Positions 29,824-40,346 of a stretch of 64,000 nucleotides of DNA are shown here, one piece after another. The stretch's first letter is position 1, and each line of letters opens with the position of its first letter. A model generated the notes under the pieces. The model was given only the letters and a program-made list of their open reading frames with translations. It was not told the DNA's origin and did no database searches. Source of the DNA: Marinococcus halotolerans DSM 16375 (GTDB taxonomy: Bacteria > Bacillota > Bacilli > Bacillales > Marinococcaceae); assembly GCF_000420725.1 (NCBI RefSeq), contig NZ_ATVM01000003.1, positions 1-64,000 on the forward strand. The letters run 5' to 3'. The position numbers and the translations under genes were made by a program.

Positions 29824-29852
29824 TTGAAAATTTTTATTTGGCGCTGTATTAA
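29824..29852 (+). promoter_or_regulatory. Putative sigma-A promoter
   Basis: TTGAAA at 29824-29829 and TATTAA at 29847-29852 with 17 nt spacing, about 50 nt before the next start codon. Confidence 0.45.
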
Positions 29853-29901
29853 TGCTATATTGATTAAAAATGAATAGGATTCACACGAAGGGGGAACTTC
29901 T

Positions 29902-30339
29902 ATGGACCATTCCGCACTGTATGATGAAATAAGGCTGCACGTAGGCCTTGCCCATGATTATTCCATAACGCCTGAAGGCTTCCTGCACTATGTTATGAAT
30001 GCATTTCAAAAATACTGGCCGCATAAAGACCTGATTTCGTTATATGTTAATAAATGGACGCATTTTGAATGGCAGGACGGGGACGTGCATCCGGTATTTA
30101 TGAAAGAAATGGACATCCAAAACGGTCTTTTGCTTTTAGCCGATATAGAAAGAACTGTGTTTTGCTGTCAGGAAGAGGGGATGTATCACTGGGTGCTTCC
30201 ATTTTATGATAACGAAGTGTTTGCCGGGGGCATTATAGTTTCAAGAGAGGCAGAAATGAAAGAACTGGAAAAAGAAGAAGTGTGGCTTCTCGAGGAAATC
30301 ATGGCTTTTATTAATGCCAAACTGCCCAATTATATGTAA
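29902..30339 (+). CDS. Hypothetical protein, possibly GAF-like
   Basis: A 145-residue soluble protein preceded by AAGGGGG. The pattern of an N-terminal helix, a central sheet (LISLYVNKWTHFEW, YHWVLPFYDNEVFAGGIIVSREAE) and a C-terminal helix vaguely recalls GAF sensor domains. No ligand motif is evident and I do not recognise the family. It stands alone, upstream of a terminator shared with speA. Confidence 0.6.
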   Translation: MDHSALYDEIRLHVGLAHDYSITPEGFLHYVMNAFQKYWPHKDLISLYVNKWTHFEWQDGDVHPVFMKEMDIQNGLLLLADIERTVFCCQEEGMYHWVLPFYDNEVFAGGIIVSREAEMKELEKEEVWLLEEIMAFINAKLPNYM

Positions 30340-30341
30340 AA

Positions 30342-30376
30342 AAGCAAAAAAGCAGCCGCAGCTGCTTTTTTTGCTT
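30342..30376. terminator. Bidirectional terminator
   Basis: AAGCAAAAAAGCAGC pairs with GCTGCTTTTTTTGCTT (one extra T) around a CGCA loop, between convergent genes. Confidence 0.9.
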
Positions 30377-31852
30377 CTATTGAATTGGCTTCTGCTCCTG
30401 GATTACCCGTATGGTTTGAAGGGAGGGGTCTTCGGGGCCCTGGACAGGAAGGCCGGCTGCTGCGTTCGCCTGAATGTACGTTAAGTTTTCTTCGGTAATG
30501 ATTTCACCTGGAAGAAGCACCGGTATGCCTGGCGGATAGATCATAATGAACTCTGCGATAATCCGGCCGGCACTTTCTGAAAGAGCGATGGTCTCTTTTT
30601 CGGCGTAAAATGCATCACGTGGAGCAATAGATAGAGTGGGGATAGACGGGAGCTTTAATACTGCCGGAGCCGTGTAGGCCTCTGGAGCATAATGCTGCCG
30701 GGCAAGCTCCTTCATTGCCTGCACAAGAAGCGATATTTCTTTTTCTGTATCGCCAAAGCTGATGATGCAGAGAATGTTATACAAATCGGACAATTCTACT
30801 TCAATACGATAATGCTTTCGCAGCCATTTTTCAGCTTCGTAGCCATTGATGCCAAGCTGTTGAACAGAAATTAACAGCTTGGTTGGGTCCATGGCGGTGA
30901 CGGTATTCTGTTCAAGCATCTCAGCTCCGGCACAGTAGAGACCGTTAATAGAATTAATAGAGGCTCTGGTTTCTTCAGCGAGTTCAAGCGTATCATCTAT
31001 CAGCCTGTGCCCTTTTAATGCAAGCTGCCTGCGTGCAGTATCGAGTGAGGCCAGAAGCGGGTACGATGTAGATGTTGTTGTAAGCATGCTAAAGACTGCC
31101 TGGACGTGAGCAATGGAAACCCGTGCGCCCTGGACATTTAATACAGAGCTCTGGGTCATCGACCCCCCGAGTTTATGCACACTCGTAGCAGCCATATCAG
31201 CTCCTGCTTCCATGGCTGACGGAGGGAGGCTTTCGTGAAAATGAATATGCACTCCGTGAGCTTCATCGACCAGGACGGGTACATCATACTGGTGGGCGGT
31301 TTCTACAATGGCACCAAGGTCGGAGGAAAACCCAAAGTAAGTTGGGTTTATTACCAGGAGCGCTTTTGCGTCCGGGTGCCTTTCGAGAGCATGCTGCGCT
31401 GTTAAAGGTGTAATCCCGTGCGATATGCCAAACTCTTCATCGAGCGCTGGATACATAAATATCGGGACGGCTCCTGAAAAAATAATCGCATTCATGATCG
31501 ATTTATGCACGTTTCTCGGCACAAGAATTTTATCTCCCGGAGCACAAACAGATAAGATCATTGTCATAATGGCACCGCTTGTACCCTGAACGGAAAAAAA
31601 AGTATAGTCTGCCCCGAAGGCTTCTGCGGCAAGCTTCTGTGCTTCATCAATAACGCCGGAAGGGTGATGCAGATCATCAAGCGGTTCGATGTTAATCAAG
31701 TCCATATTTAATATATTACTGCCGATAAATTCACGAAACTCTTCATCCATTCCGGTGCCATTTTTATGTCCGGGGATATGAAAAGGCACAGGCTGCGTCT
31801 GAATATGATCTTTTAATCTGGTGAATATCGGAGTAAGCTGCTGTCTATTCAT
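30377..31852 (-). CDS. speA: Orn/Lys/Arg decarboxylase (SpeA-type arginine decarboxylase)
   Basis: A 491-residue PLP-dependent decarboxylase of the group III fold. Visible are PFHIPGHKNG at the N-terminus, FSVQGTSGAIMTMIL (phosphate contacts), VDEAHGVHIHF and the Schiff-base lysine in SVHKLGGSMTQSS. Length and position just after pdhD match B. subtilis SpeA, which makes agmatine for polyamine synthesis. Lysine decarboxylase is an alternative name used for the family. GGAGGG is 6 nt before the chosen ATG. Confidence 0.9.
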   Translation of the reverse strand: MNRQQLTPIFTRLKDHIQTQPVPFHIPGHKNGTGMDEEFREFIGSNILNMDLINIEPLDDLHHPSGVIDEAQKLAAEAFGADYTFFSVQGTSGAIMTMILSVCAPGDKILVPRNVHKSIMNAIIFSGAVPIFMYPALDEEFGISHGITPLTAQHALERHPDAKALLVINPTYFGFSSDLGAIVETAHQYDVPVLVDEAHGVHIHFHESLPPSAMEAGADMAATSVHKLGGSMTQSSVLNVQGARVSIAHVQAVFSMLTTTSTSYPLLASLDTARRQLALKGHRLIDDTLELAEETRASINSINGLYCAGAEMLEQNTVTAMDPTKLLISVQQLGINGYEAEKWLRKHYRIEVELSDLYNILCIISFGDTEKEISLLVQAMKELARQHYAPEAYTAPAVLKLPSIPTLSIAPRDAFYAEKETIALSESAGRIIAEFIMIYPPGIPVLLPGEIITEENLTYIQANAAAGLPVQGPEDPSLQTIRVIQEQKPIQ

Positions 31853-31974
31853 ATGCGTCCCTCCAATGCGTTCAAAAACATTCAAATTATAGCAGATTTC
31901 ATGCCTTCATTAAATAACTTTGTGAGACGTTCCGATCGGGATTTGCTAGAATATTATCGAAGGGGGAAGCAGTA

Positions 31975-32265
31975 ATGAAAGAAAATGTTAATATACCTAT
32001 CTCCATGGAGTGGACTACACAGGAAATTATCGATGTGACCACCTTTTTTCAAGTGATTGAAACAGCGCACGATAAAGCTGTGCCCCGGGAGGACATTTTA
32101 GGATTGTATGGGAAATTTAAAGAAATTGTGCCGAGTAAAAGTGAGGAAAAGCAGATGTTTCGTCAATTTGATGAGGACGCTGAAGTAAACTGCTGGAAGA
32201 CCGTGCAGGCGGCAAGAAAAGCAGAAGCAGGGGAAAAAATTAATATGGCCGGACGCTCGGGATAG
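31975..32265 (+). CDS. yktA: UPF0223 family protein YktA
   Basis: A 96-residue helical protein recognised by IPISMEWTTQEIIDVTTFF, GLYGKFKEIVPSKSEEK and WKTVQAA. These, plus the yktA-yktB neighbourhood, identify the UPF0223 family. Function is unknown. The terminator at 32248-32282 begins inside the coding sequence and its loop contains part of the stop codon. Confidence 0.92.
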   Translation: MKENVNIPISMEWTTQEIIDVTTFFQVIETAHDKAVPREDILGLYGKFKEIVPSKSEEKQMFRQFDEDAEVNCWKTVQAARKAEAGEKINMAGRSG

Positions 32266-32282
32266 AGCGTCCGGCATTTTTA
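32248..32282. terminator. Terminator overlapping the yktA 3' end
   Basis: GCCGGACGCTC at 32248-32258 pairs perfectly with GAGCGTCCGGC at 32265-32275; ATTTTTATA follows. The left arm encodes the last yktA codons. The minus strand is also T-rich beyond the stem and could serve yktB. Confidence 0.92.
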
Positions 32283-32906
32283 TACCGTCTGCAAAGACAG
32301 CTGATATAACGGAAGGAGTTCTTTGAATGTACTGTAAATGTAATCGTACGTTTCGTCGTCATTCCAGGAAGTGGCCGTTTCCGCGTCAAACTGACGTCCA
32401 ATTAGAAGCTCCGCTTTTTTGACATCTCTTACACGTTCAAGAGTGTGAATGACCTTATCTTTGTTTTCATGAATAAAAAATGCGTCCGGCTTCGTATGGT
32501 CCGGGGAAATTTTATAGTCTTCCGGCAAAGAAGTGAGCTGAGAGAAGCGGTCCAGATACATTTTCCCGATATCCGCTTTGTCCGGCACCTCGTACATATG
32601 GGTCAACCAGGCGAATAAATGGTCATCAAAAAGCCCAACCTGAAAATGAGGATGTTTTTTGTAGCCTCTCTTATCCGGTGCAATACCGAACCAGGTGCTT
32701 TCTGGAGGATGAACAGATCGTCTGGCATGCTTTGCAATATGAATAAACAATTCTTCGCCAGTATCTGCTGCCAAATCTTCAGCCAGCGGTTCTGCCAGGT
32801 GGGAAAAAACTGGCTGGATGTCATTCCGGATTTGAGTCATGCGGTTTTCAAGACCTTCTGCCTGCATAATAGAAAAATCATTTTTAGTGAAATGCTGTCT
32901 GCTCAT
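32280..32906 (-). CDS. yktB: UPF0637 family protein YktB
   Basis: A 208-residue soluble protein. The N-terminal FTKNDFSIMQAEGLENRM, KHARRSVHPPESTWFG and HFQVGLFDDHLFAWL segments match the YktB/UPF0637 (DUF1054) family. Its biochemical role is unknown. AAAGGAG is 9 nt before the ATG. It is convergent with yktA. Confidence 0.92.
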   Translation of the reverse strand: MSRQHFTKNDFSIMQAEGLENRMTQIRNDIQPVFSHLAEPLAEDLAADTGEELFIHIAKHARRSVHPPESTWFGIAPDKRGYKKHPHFQVGLFDDHLFAWLTHMYEVPDKADIGKMYLDRFSQLTSLPEDYKISPDHTKPDAFFIHENKDKVIHTLERVRDVKKAELLIGRQFDAETATSWNDDETYDYIYSTFKELLPLYQLSLQTV

Positions 32907-33277
32907 GTAATGACTGCTCCTTTTCCAATTGGTCTGTCACAAGCATACTGAAAATCCAGGTCTCCGGCAACCAATCAACTCCAGTGGAAAACGCAATTAT
33001 TTAAAAATACTGAAAATTTTTGTGTGTTTTTCTTGCGTTTCCGGTAAAAAGGTTTTATAATTCCAATAATCCTTATAGAATAACGATTACTCAAACGTTG
33101 TCAGTATATCGTTAGATACACAGGAAGACAGTAGGGAGAGACTGTTACAGAATATAATTTCAGAACAATAGAGATAGTTCTGCATCTTGTATTTTCTGAA
33201 CATTCTGAGAAGAATTGCCAGCGTCAGTTAACTTTCAGCTCGTGACATTATTATTCCATTTAAGGGGTGTGGGAAAC
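32907..33277 (+). promoter_or_regulatory. Region upstream of ykzI-suhB
   Basis: About 370 bases without an ORF of note. A promoter TTGCGT at 33033-33038 and TATAAT at 33056-33061 (17 nt) would give a leader of about 210 nt. A small hairpin, CAGAAC / GTTCTG, occurs near 33162-33183. No known riboswitch is recognised. Confidence 0.5.
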
Positions 33278-33466
33278 TTGGAACAAGTAATTCAGGCGTT
33301 TAAACGTAGAGATGCAGAAGAACGAATCCCGGTACTGCGCTTAGAAATTGATTATGAACTGGTAACCCTTCATGACGCCATGGCAGAGGAAGATTTAACA
33401 TCCATTCACGCCAGCAAATACCGCCTGGAGCAATTACGCCAGGAGTGGATTCGGCTGGAAGTGTAA
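33278..33466 (+). CDS. ykzI: YkzI-like small protein
   Basis: A 62-residue charged helical protein. The TTG start is chosen because AAGGGGTG lies eight nt before it; the in-frame upstream part has no ribosome site. Two helices are predicted (EQVIQAFKRRDAEERIPVLRLEIDYELVTLHDAM and SKYRLEQLRQEWIRLE). Position between yktB and suhB and the length fit B. subtilis YkzI. Function unknown. Confidence 0.75.
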   Translation: MEQVIQAFKRRDAEERIPVLRLEIDYELVTLHDAMAEEDLTSIHASKYRLEQLRQEWIRLEV

Positions 33467-33482
33467 TATAAAGTAAGAAGAT

Positions 33483-33514
33483 CCGGGCTGCTTTACAGCA
33501 GGCCGGGCTTTTTT
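33483..33514 (+). terminator. Terminator after ykzI
   Basis: CCGGGCTGCT pairs with AGCAGGCCGG (one mismatch) around TTAC, followed by GCTTTTTT. Confidence 0.8.
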
Positions 33515-33594
33515 ATGCAGAAATTGGTGCATAATTTTTCCGTATTGAGGGAACAAGAACTCATATACATAAGGAAGAAGCGGAGAGGATTATA

Positions 33595-34386
33595 ATGGAA
33601 GAGAATTGGTCAGAAATGCAGCAGAAGGCTGTACAATGGATACAGGAAGCCGGGGAGCTGCTTCGAGCTTCCCTGGAGGAAAGCTTAATTATAGAAACAA
33701 AATCAAATCCAAATGATTTAGTAACAGAAATGGATTTCAAAATTGAGCGGCTGTTAACGAAAAAGATTATGGAGGAATACCCTGGACACCGTATTTTAGG
33801 AGAAGAAGAAGCGGGAGCGGACATTACGGACACCGACGACATTATCTGGATTATAGATCCTATAGACGGCACAACGAATTTTGTTCATCAGCAGTTTAAT
33901 TTTGCTGTCTCACTGGCTGTTTTTGAAAATGGCATCGGCAAGGTGGGCATTGTCTATGACGTGATGGCAGATGAGTGGTTTACCGCACTGGAAGGCAGAG
34001 GGGCGTATCGCAACGATGTCAGGCTCCCGGAGCTGGAGTCTGCAGAATTAAAGGAAGCAATTGTAGGTATTAACGCCAGATGGATTAAAAATGAAAAAAT
34101 CCCTTATGCCAGGCAGATGCGTAACATTGTGGATGAATCAAGAAGTACCAGGGCCTATGGTTCGGCTGCCCTCGAGCTTTGTTACGTAGCATGCGGCCGG
34201 CTTGATTCCTATGTAAACCTGTGGCTTGCGCCGTGGGATTTTGCCGGGGCGGAAGTGTTGTTACGGGAAGTCGGGGCGGATATCTCGACGATCGATAACC
34301 AGCGGCCATCGATGCTTGAAAAAGGGCCATACCTGGCGGGACGGCCGGGTCTTCAGGAAAAAGTACGGGGGATGCTGAACAGCTGA
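33595..34386 (+). CDS. suhB: Inositol-1-monophosphatase family phosphatase
   Basis: A 263-residue Mg2+-dependent, lithium-sensitive-type phosphatase (YktC in B. subtilis). The metal motifs are GEEEAGAD, WIIDPIDGTTNFVHQ and the C-terminal LWLAPWDFAGAEVLLREVGA. Likely substrates are myo-inositol-1-phosphate or related sugar phosphates and NADP-type compounds. The GGAGAGG site is 6-7 nt upstream. Confidence 0.93.
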   Translation: MEENWSEMQQKAVQWIQEAGELLRASLEESLIIETKSNPNDLVTEMDFKIERLLTKKIMEEYPGHRILGEEEAGADITDTDDIIWIIDPIDGTTNFVHQQFNFAVSLAVFENGIGKVGIVYDVMADEWFTALEGRGAYRNDVRLPELESAELKEAIVGINARWIKNEKIPYARQMRNIVDESRSTRAYGSAALELCYVACGRLDSYVNLWLAPWDFAGAEVLLREVGADISTIDNQRPSMLEKGPYLAGRPGLQEKVRGMLNS

Positions 34387-34406
34387 TCCCCCGTACTGAT
34401 TTTTGA

Positions 34407-34580
34407 CTACGCTGAAGAACTTGCTTTCAGCTTTCTGGCAAAATAAAAGGCTGAGCAAGTTACGGCGATGGATATAACGGCGATAATAATGGACGCTTCG
34501 GCTATGGCAATCCCGATAGAGGCGATGCCGAAAATAGCTAACGCTGCAAGCAGCAGGTATAACCACTGTACTTTTGTCAT
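34407..34580 (-). CDS. ylaF: YlaF (DUF5325) small membrane protein
   Basis: A 57-residue protein that is easy to miss. It starts MTKVQWLYLLLAALAIFGIA, has two hydrophobic helices (about residues 6-26 and 30-46) and ends FARKLKASSSA. AGAAGGG lies about six nt before the ATG. Position between suhB and typA and the two-helix pattern match B. subtilis YlaF. Function unknown. Confidence 0.8.
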   Translation of the reverse strand: MTKVQWLYLLLAALAIFGIASIGIAIAEASIIIAVISIAVTCSAFYFARKLKASSSA

Positions 34581-34889
34581 AGAGTCCCTTCTTCCTTTAA
34601 AATGGTACTACTATTATTTTATCGGCTTTGGAAAGAAAACTCAAATAAGTACAGTCGGCTTTGATTCAGGGCTGGTTTATGTTATATTGGAAAAAGTAGT
34701 GTCTGTGATGGTAACTTGCCAGTCGGCGTTCCTTTAGTGGAACCCGGCATATGTTATACTGACAATGTAAAATGTAAATGGTAGGAACTCAGATAAAAAT
34801 GGCAATGAGAACCCTGGCTTTATGGAAGACGATATCGTCGAGCGCCAGGGTTTGTTATGATTGCAGCAAGAGAATAGGAGAGATTTATA
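34581..34889 (+). promoter_or_regulatory. typA upstream region with tandem promoter-like repeats and a leader hairpin
   Basis: Two copies of a CAGTCGGC ... TATGTTATA block occur at 34652-34688 and 34720-34760. The first contains TTGATT (34661-34666) and TATATT (34683-34688), 16 nt apart; the second has TATACT at 34755-34760. A hairpin GTTCC/GGAAC lies inside the second copy. Nearer the gene, AACCCTGGC at 34810-34818 pairs with GCCAGGGTT at 34844-34852, enclosing the palindrome GACGATATCGTC and followed by TGTT. Confidence 0.5.
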
Positions 34890-36725
<1,836 letters not shown>

Positions 36726-36728
36726 TAA

Positions 36729-36770
36729 AAAATGCCGGCTGCAGTTTTTACTGCAGCCGGCATTTTTTAT
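36729..36770. terminator. Bidirectional terminator after typA
   Basis: AAAAAATGCCGGCTGCAG pairs perfectly with CTGCAGCCGGCATTTTTT around a short loop. Confidence 0.95.
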
Positions 36771-36808
36771 TAACGAACATTTTGCCGGAAAGCCAGGGCT
36801 TTCCACTG

Positions 36809-37012
36809 TTACCAGTTGTTATTTTTTACCGGGTCCCGGTACAGATGGAAATGGCCGGTGGCTTTTCGTTCATTTGTCCGGTCTGAAATCCGGTCATGGC
36901 ATTCGGGACACATATACGTGTGAATCGGCCGGTTCCGAATTTTTTTTGCTTCAGGATTCTCATCGTCCAATTTATGAATTTCATCGCAGATTACGCACTT
37001 TACCCGCATCAT
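36809..37012 (-). CDS. ylaI: YlaI zinc-ribbon-like protein (DUF2197)
   Basis: A 67-residue protein with two CxxC pairs (VKCVICDEIHKL and YMCPECHDRIS), which form a small zinc ribbon. The C-terminal part is basic and His-rich. It matches B. subtilis YlaI in sequence pattern and position. Two ATGs are adjacent at the start, with GAGGTG about 8 nt upstream. The preceding membrane gene ylaH of B. subtilis is absent. Confidence 0.9.
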   Translation of the reverse strand: MMRVKCVICDEIHKLDDENPEAKKIRNRPIHTYMCPECHDRISDRTNERKATGHFHLYRDPVKNNNW

Positions 37013-37193
37013 TTCTTTTCACCTCTGTTTTGTTCAACCAAAAGATATGCTTCAAGTATAACACGCCCGCTGCCCTGATAACAGAACGAGCGTCAGACGA
37101 TTGATTCAGAAAAAATAAACACAGGAATCGGAAAAAGATTGGACAAATTTTCTGATCGAAATGGTACTATTATACATATAAGGGGGGATACAT

Positions 37194-37652
37194 ATGGCTA
37201 GTCGAGTGTTTGACGAACTACCCGAAGAAATCGTCCATTTATTAAAGCAGGAACAATATGTGACGGTTTCTACTATCGAACCGAAAAATTCCACCCCGGA
37301 CGTTCACGCGGTGTCATGGGTGTACGCAGCTTCTCCGCGGATTCTCCGGTTTGCCGTTGATGCCCGGGCGTCTGCAGTGAAAAATCTGCGGGAGACCCCT
37401 GGTATGGCAATGACTGTCATCGGCGGAGGCACCACGTATTCGATTGCAGGCAGGGGAAAAATTTTAACAACCGAAGTAAATGGAATTTCATTTCCGCTTG
37501 CGATTATAGAAGTGGACGTTGCTAAAGTGAAGGACGTCATGTTTTACGGCTCCAGAATGCTCCGCGGTCCGGTGTTTGAGAAGACATATGACCCGGAGGC
37601 GGCAGAGGAATTAGACAATAAAGTACTCGAGGCAATGAAGAAAATAGACTGA
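37194..37652 (+). CDS. Pyridoxamine 5'-phosphate oxidase-like flavin-fold protein
   Basis: A 152-residue split-barrel protein. The N-terminal helix (ELPEEIVHLLKQEQYVTVSTIEPKN), the strand AVSWVYAASPRILRFAVDARASAVKNL and VIGGGTTYSIAGRGKIL fit the PNPOx-like FMN-binding family. It is too small and diverged to claim true pyridoxamine oxidase activity. AGGGGGG is six nt from the ATG. It lies 44 nt before ylaK, probably in the same operon. Confidence 0.82.
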   Translation: MASRVFDELPEEIVHLLKQEQYVTVSTIEPKNSTPDVHAVSWVYAASPRILRFAVDARASAVKNLRETPGMAMTVIGGGTTYSIAGRGKILTTEVNGISFPLAIIEVDVAKVKDVMFYGSRMLRGPVFEKTYDPEAAEELDNKVLEAMKKID

Positions 37653-37696
37653 ATGTAAATATCCCGATAGAGACAAGATAGGGGGAAGCACCTGAT

Positions 37697-39019
37697 ATGA
37701 AAAAAATTTACGTTTTAGATACGAACGTACTGCTCCAAGATCCCCAGGCAATTTACCAGTTTGATGAACATCATGTCGTAATTCCCGCTGTAGTATTGGA
37801 AGAAATTGATTCAAAAAAACGGTTAATGGATGAGCTCGGCAGGAATGCGAGAGAAACGGCAAGAATTCTGGACCGCTTCCGTGGAAAAGGCAGGCTCCAT
37901 GAAGGAGTACCTCTCGGATCAGGAGGCACGCTGCGTGTAGAGCTGAACCACCGTTCATATGAAAGTATGAAGGATACCTTTATCGAGGTGACCAATGATA
38001 ATCGTATTCTGGCAGTGGCTCAAAATTTAAAGGACGAATACGAGCTGATGGGAGACTACCATGTCGTCATTATCAGCAAAGACGCTCTTGTGCGCGTGAA
38101 AGCAGATGCCCTCGGTATAACGGCCGAAGACTTTCTGAATGACCGCGTCACTCAGTACGACAATATTTACAAGGGCCACCAGACGCTGACGGTTGACCGG
38201 CCGCTGCTTGACGCTTTTTTCGAGGAGGGGTCCCTCGCTTCTGAGGAGGTTTCAGAAGAAGGCTTCTGTCCTCACGAATTCCTCATTTTAAGAGACGCCC
38301 TGAGCAGCTCTTCGGCTCTTGCAAAAGTCGATGAATCCGGAAAAAGAATTCGTAAGTTTACTTCCGATATCGACCACGTTTGGGGCATCCGTCCAAAAAA
38401 TGTCGAACAGAAGATGGCACTTGAACTGCTGCTAAGAGAAGACATCCCGCTTGTGACGTTAACCGGCAGAGCAGGAACGGGAAAGACCCTCTTAACGCTC
38501 GCAGCCGGTTTGCTTCAGATTGAAGATATGGAGCGCTACCATAAGCTGCTGGTGGCAAGGCCTGTCGTTCCGCTTGGAAAAGATATAGGATATCTTCCGG
38601 GAGAAAAAGATGAAAAACTGCGGCCCTGGATGCAGCCTATCTACGATAATCTGGAGTATTTATTTAATGCTAAGAAGCCCGGAGAGCTTGATTCCATTCT
38701 CGCCGGGATGGGATCGATTCAGGTGGAAGCTTTAACTTATATCCGGGGCCGGAGCATTCCGGATCAGTATATTATTATTGACGAAGCTCAAAACCTGACA
38801 AAGCATGAAGTGAAAACGATACTGACGAGGGTGGGGGAAGGCAGTAAAATTGTTTTTCTCGGCGACCCGGCCCAGATCGATCATCCGTATCTTGATGAAC
38901 TGAACAATGGCCTGGCCTACGTGGTTGAAATGTTCAAAAATCAGGGCATCAGTGGTCATGTTAAGCTGGAAAAAGGAGAACGCTCGGGCCTGGCTCAGCT
39001 TGCGGCAGATATACTATAA
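37697..39019 (+). CDS. ylaK: PhoH family PIN-ATPase YlaK
   Basis: A 440-residue fusion of an N-terminal PIN ribonuclease domain (residues 1-150, YVLDTNVLLQDP with the first acidic residue and VLEEIDSKK) and a C-terminal PhoH P-loop ATPase. The Walker A is TGRAGTGKTLL and the Walker B is YIIIDEAQNLT. PIN-PhoH proteins act as RNA helicase/ribonucleases in related bacteria. Length and position equal B. subtilis YlaK. The GGGGGAAG site is 9 nt upstream. Confidence 0.94.
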   Translation: MKKIYVLDTNVLLQDPQAIYQFDEHHVVIPAVVLEEIDSKKRLMDELGRNARETARILDRFRGKGRLHEGVPLGSGGTLRVELNHRSYESMKDTFIEVTNDNRILAVAQNLKDEYELMGDYHVVIISKDALVRVKADALGITAEDFLNDRVTQYDNIYKGHQTLTVDRPLLDAFFEEGSLASEEVSEEGFCPHEFLILRDALSSSSALAKVDESGKRIRKFTSDIDHVWGIRPKNVEQKMALELLLREDIPLVTLTGRAGTGKTLLTLAAGLLQIEDMERYHKLLVARPVVPLGKDIGYLPGEKDEKLRPWMQPIYDNLEYLFNAKKPGELDSILAGMGSIQVEALTYIRGRSIPDQYIIIDEAQNLTKHEVKTILTRVGEGSKIVFLGDPAQIDHPYLDELNNGLAYVVEMFKNQGISGHVKLEKGERSGLAQLAADIL

Positions 39020-39060
39020 AAAAACGACGGCTGGAGTCCTTCCAGCTGTCGTTTCTGTTT
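39020..39060. terminator. Bidirectional terminator
   Basis: AAACGACGGCTGGA pairs with TCCAGCTGTCGTTT (one G-T) around a short loop, between ylaK and the convergent ylaL. Confidence 0.88.
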
Positions 39061-39571
39061 ACTTTACCCGGAATCCTGTCACGTGACGGATGGGATTGTC
39101 TTTATTGGAGCCGTCGCCGTAGTATATGTGGACCGGGCCGTCTTCTTTCAACGGACTGCCTTTATGAGAAAAGGCTACAATGAAATTTTTTGCTTCTTCA
39201 AGAGAAACGAGATGAGTTTGTGCTTCAGTTTCCACCACAACATGGCCGGCGTCATCCTTTGGCTCAGCATTTTCTAAAAATGGCTCGAATCTGATGCCAA
39301 ATGAGCCATTTATGATCGCTTCTTTTTTGTTTCGGACCTTGTTGGTGCGGCCCCGCCCAGGGTCCGGGTCCGGTGCATTTGACCCTTCTTCGCGGTCTCT
39401 TGCAAACCTTCTGGCTGTATGATCAGCTTCTGTGGAAGGCTGCTCTTCAGCGGAGGGATCGGTATCAAAATACGTGTCGAGATCAATTTTACGGTCGTCA
39501 AAGATCCATGTAGTCGGATCGAGAGTGATAGGGAAATGCACATTTCCCTGGATCATTACAATGAAATTCAT
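39059..39571 (-). CDS. ylaL: YlaL-like protein
   Basis: A 170-residue soluble protein. The N-terminal signature NFIVMIQGNVHFPITLDP followed by WIFDDRKIDLDTYF resembles what I recall of the YlaL family, and the position next to ylaK agrees. The middle (residues 45-90) is a low-complexity Asp/Glu/Arg/Pro linker. The C-terminal half (INGSFGIRFEPFLENAEP onward) is a predicted beta domain. Old annotations call it a peptidyl-prolyl isomerase, which I cannot support from sequence. GGAGG lies 8 nt before the start. Confidence 0.75.
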   Translation of the reverse strand: MNFIVMIQGNVHFPITLDPTTWIFDDRKIDLDTYFDTDPSAEEQPSTEADHTARRFARDREEGSNAPDPDPGRGRTNKVRNKKEAIINGSFGIRFEPFLENAEPKDDAGHVVVETEAQTHLVSLEEAKNFIVAFSHKGSPLKEDGPVHIYYGDGSNKDNPIRHVTGFRVK

Positions 39572-39781
39572 GAGGAACTCCTCCAATTTAATAGCTGCTG
39601 ATAGGAACTGGTTTTTATGCTACCACAACCGGGTAATAGAGAAAAAGCAGAAGCTATTGCTGTCCCCGGAAATTGTAGCATATAGTCTGAAGAATCAAGA
39701 TTTTATACGCAAACCATCTTGCTTTTTTTGAAATGAACAGATAAGATGAATAGAAGGAGTCAGCTTGTAGGAGGGATTGCC

Positions 39782-40063
39782 TTGAGCATGAGGGCAGCAA
39801 CAGAACATAGTGAGAAAGCATATGCTTTGTTAAAAGCAGATGCTGAGAAAATTAGAAAACTTATTGAAGTACAGATGGACAACCTGACAATGCCTCAATG
39901 CCCGCTTTACGAAGAGGTGCTTGATACACAAATGTTTGGCCTTTCAAGAGAAATTGATTTTGCCATTCGTTTGAATCTCATCGACGAACATACCGGTAAA
40001 CAAATTCTTTCTGAACTCGAACGGAAACTTGCTGCTTTTCATGAAGCAACAGTCGGTGGATGA
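39782..40063 (+). CDS. ylaN: YlaN (UPF0358), Fur-interacting protein
   Basis: A 93-residue helical protein. [46 protein letters not shown] and the terminal helix identify UPF0358/YlaN. In B. subtilis and S. aureus it is linked to iron homeostasis and contacts Fur. The TTG start is preferred because GGAGGG is six nt away and it gives exactly the family length. In B. subtilis ftsW follows; here it does not. Confidence 0.94.
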   Translation: MSMRAATEHSEKAYALLKADAEKIRKLIEVQMDNLTMPQCPLYEEVLDTQMFGLSREIDFAIRLNLIDEHTGKQILSELERKLAAFHEATVGG

Positions 40064-40064
40064 G

Positions 40065-40098
40065 CCAAGCTATTCTAATTGAATAGCTTGGTTTTTTT
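40065..40098 (+). terminator. Terminator after ylaN
   Basis: CCAAGCTATTC pairs perfectly with GAATAGCTTGG around TAATT, followed by seven T residues. Confidence 0.95.
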
Positions 40099-40219
40099 AC
40101 AAACGGGCTTATTTTTAATTGAAAGTTTTATGCAGGCGAAAAACAGGGTAAATAAACGTTACGCATGAGCATCACGTAATCAAAATAGGCACAAATTTTC
40201 AAAAAATGAGAATATTACT

Positions 40220-40249
40220 TTGACAGACGGACTGGTTCTTGCGTATGAT
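40220..40249 (+). promoter_or_regulatory. Sigma-A promoter of pycA
   Basis: A consensus TTGACA at 40220-40225 and TATGAT at 40244-40249 with 18 nt spacing. The leader would be about 90 nt and contains no obvious structured element. Confidence 0.7.
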
Positions 40250-40346
40250 AATTTATATTTAGAATTATCAGTTATTGAAGATAATTCTGATTGAACCTAT
40301 CGGGATAAGATAGATACATCCTGTATTAGATAAGAGGAGGAGAAGG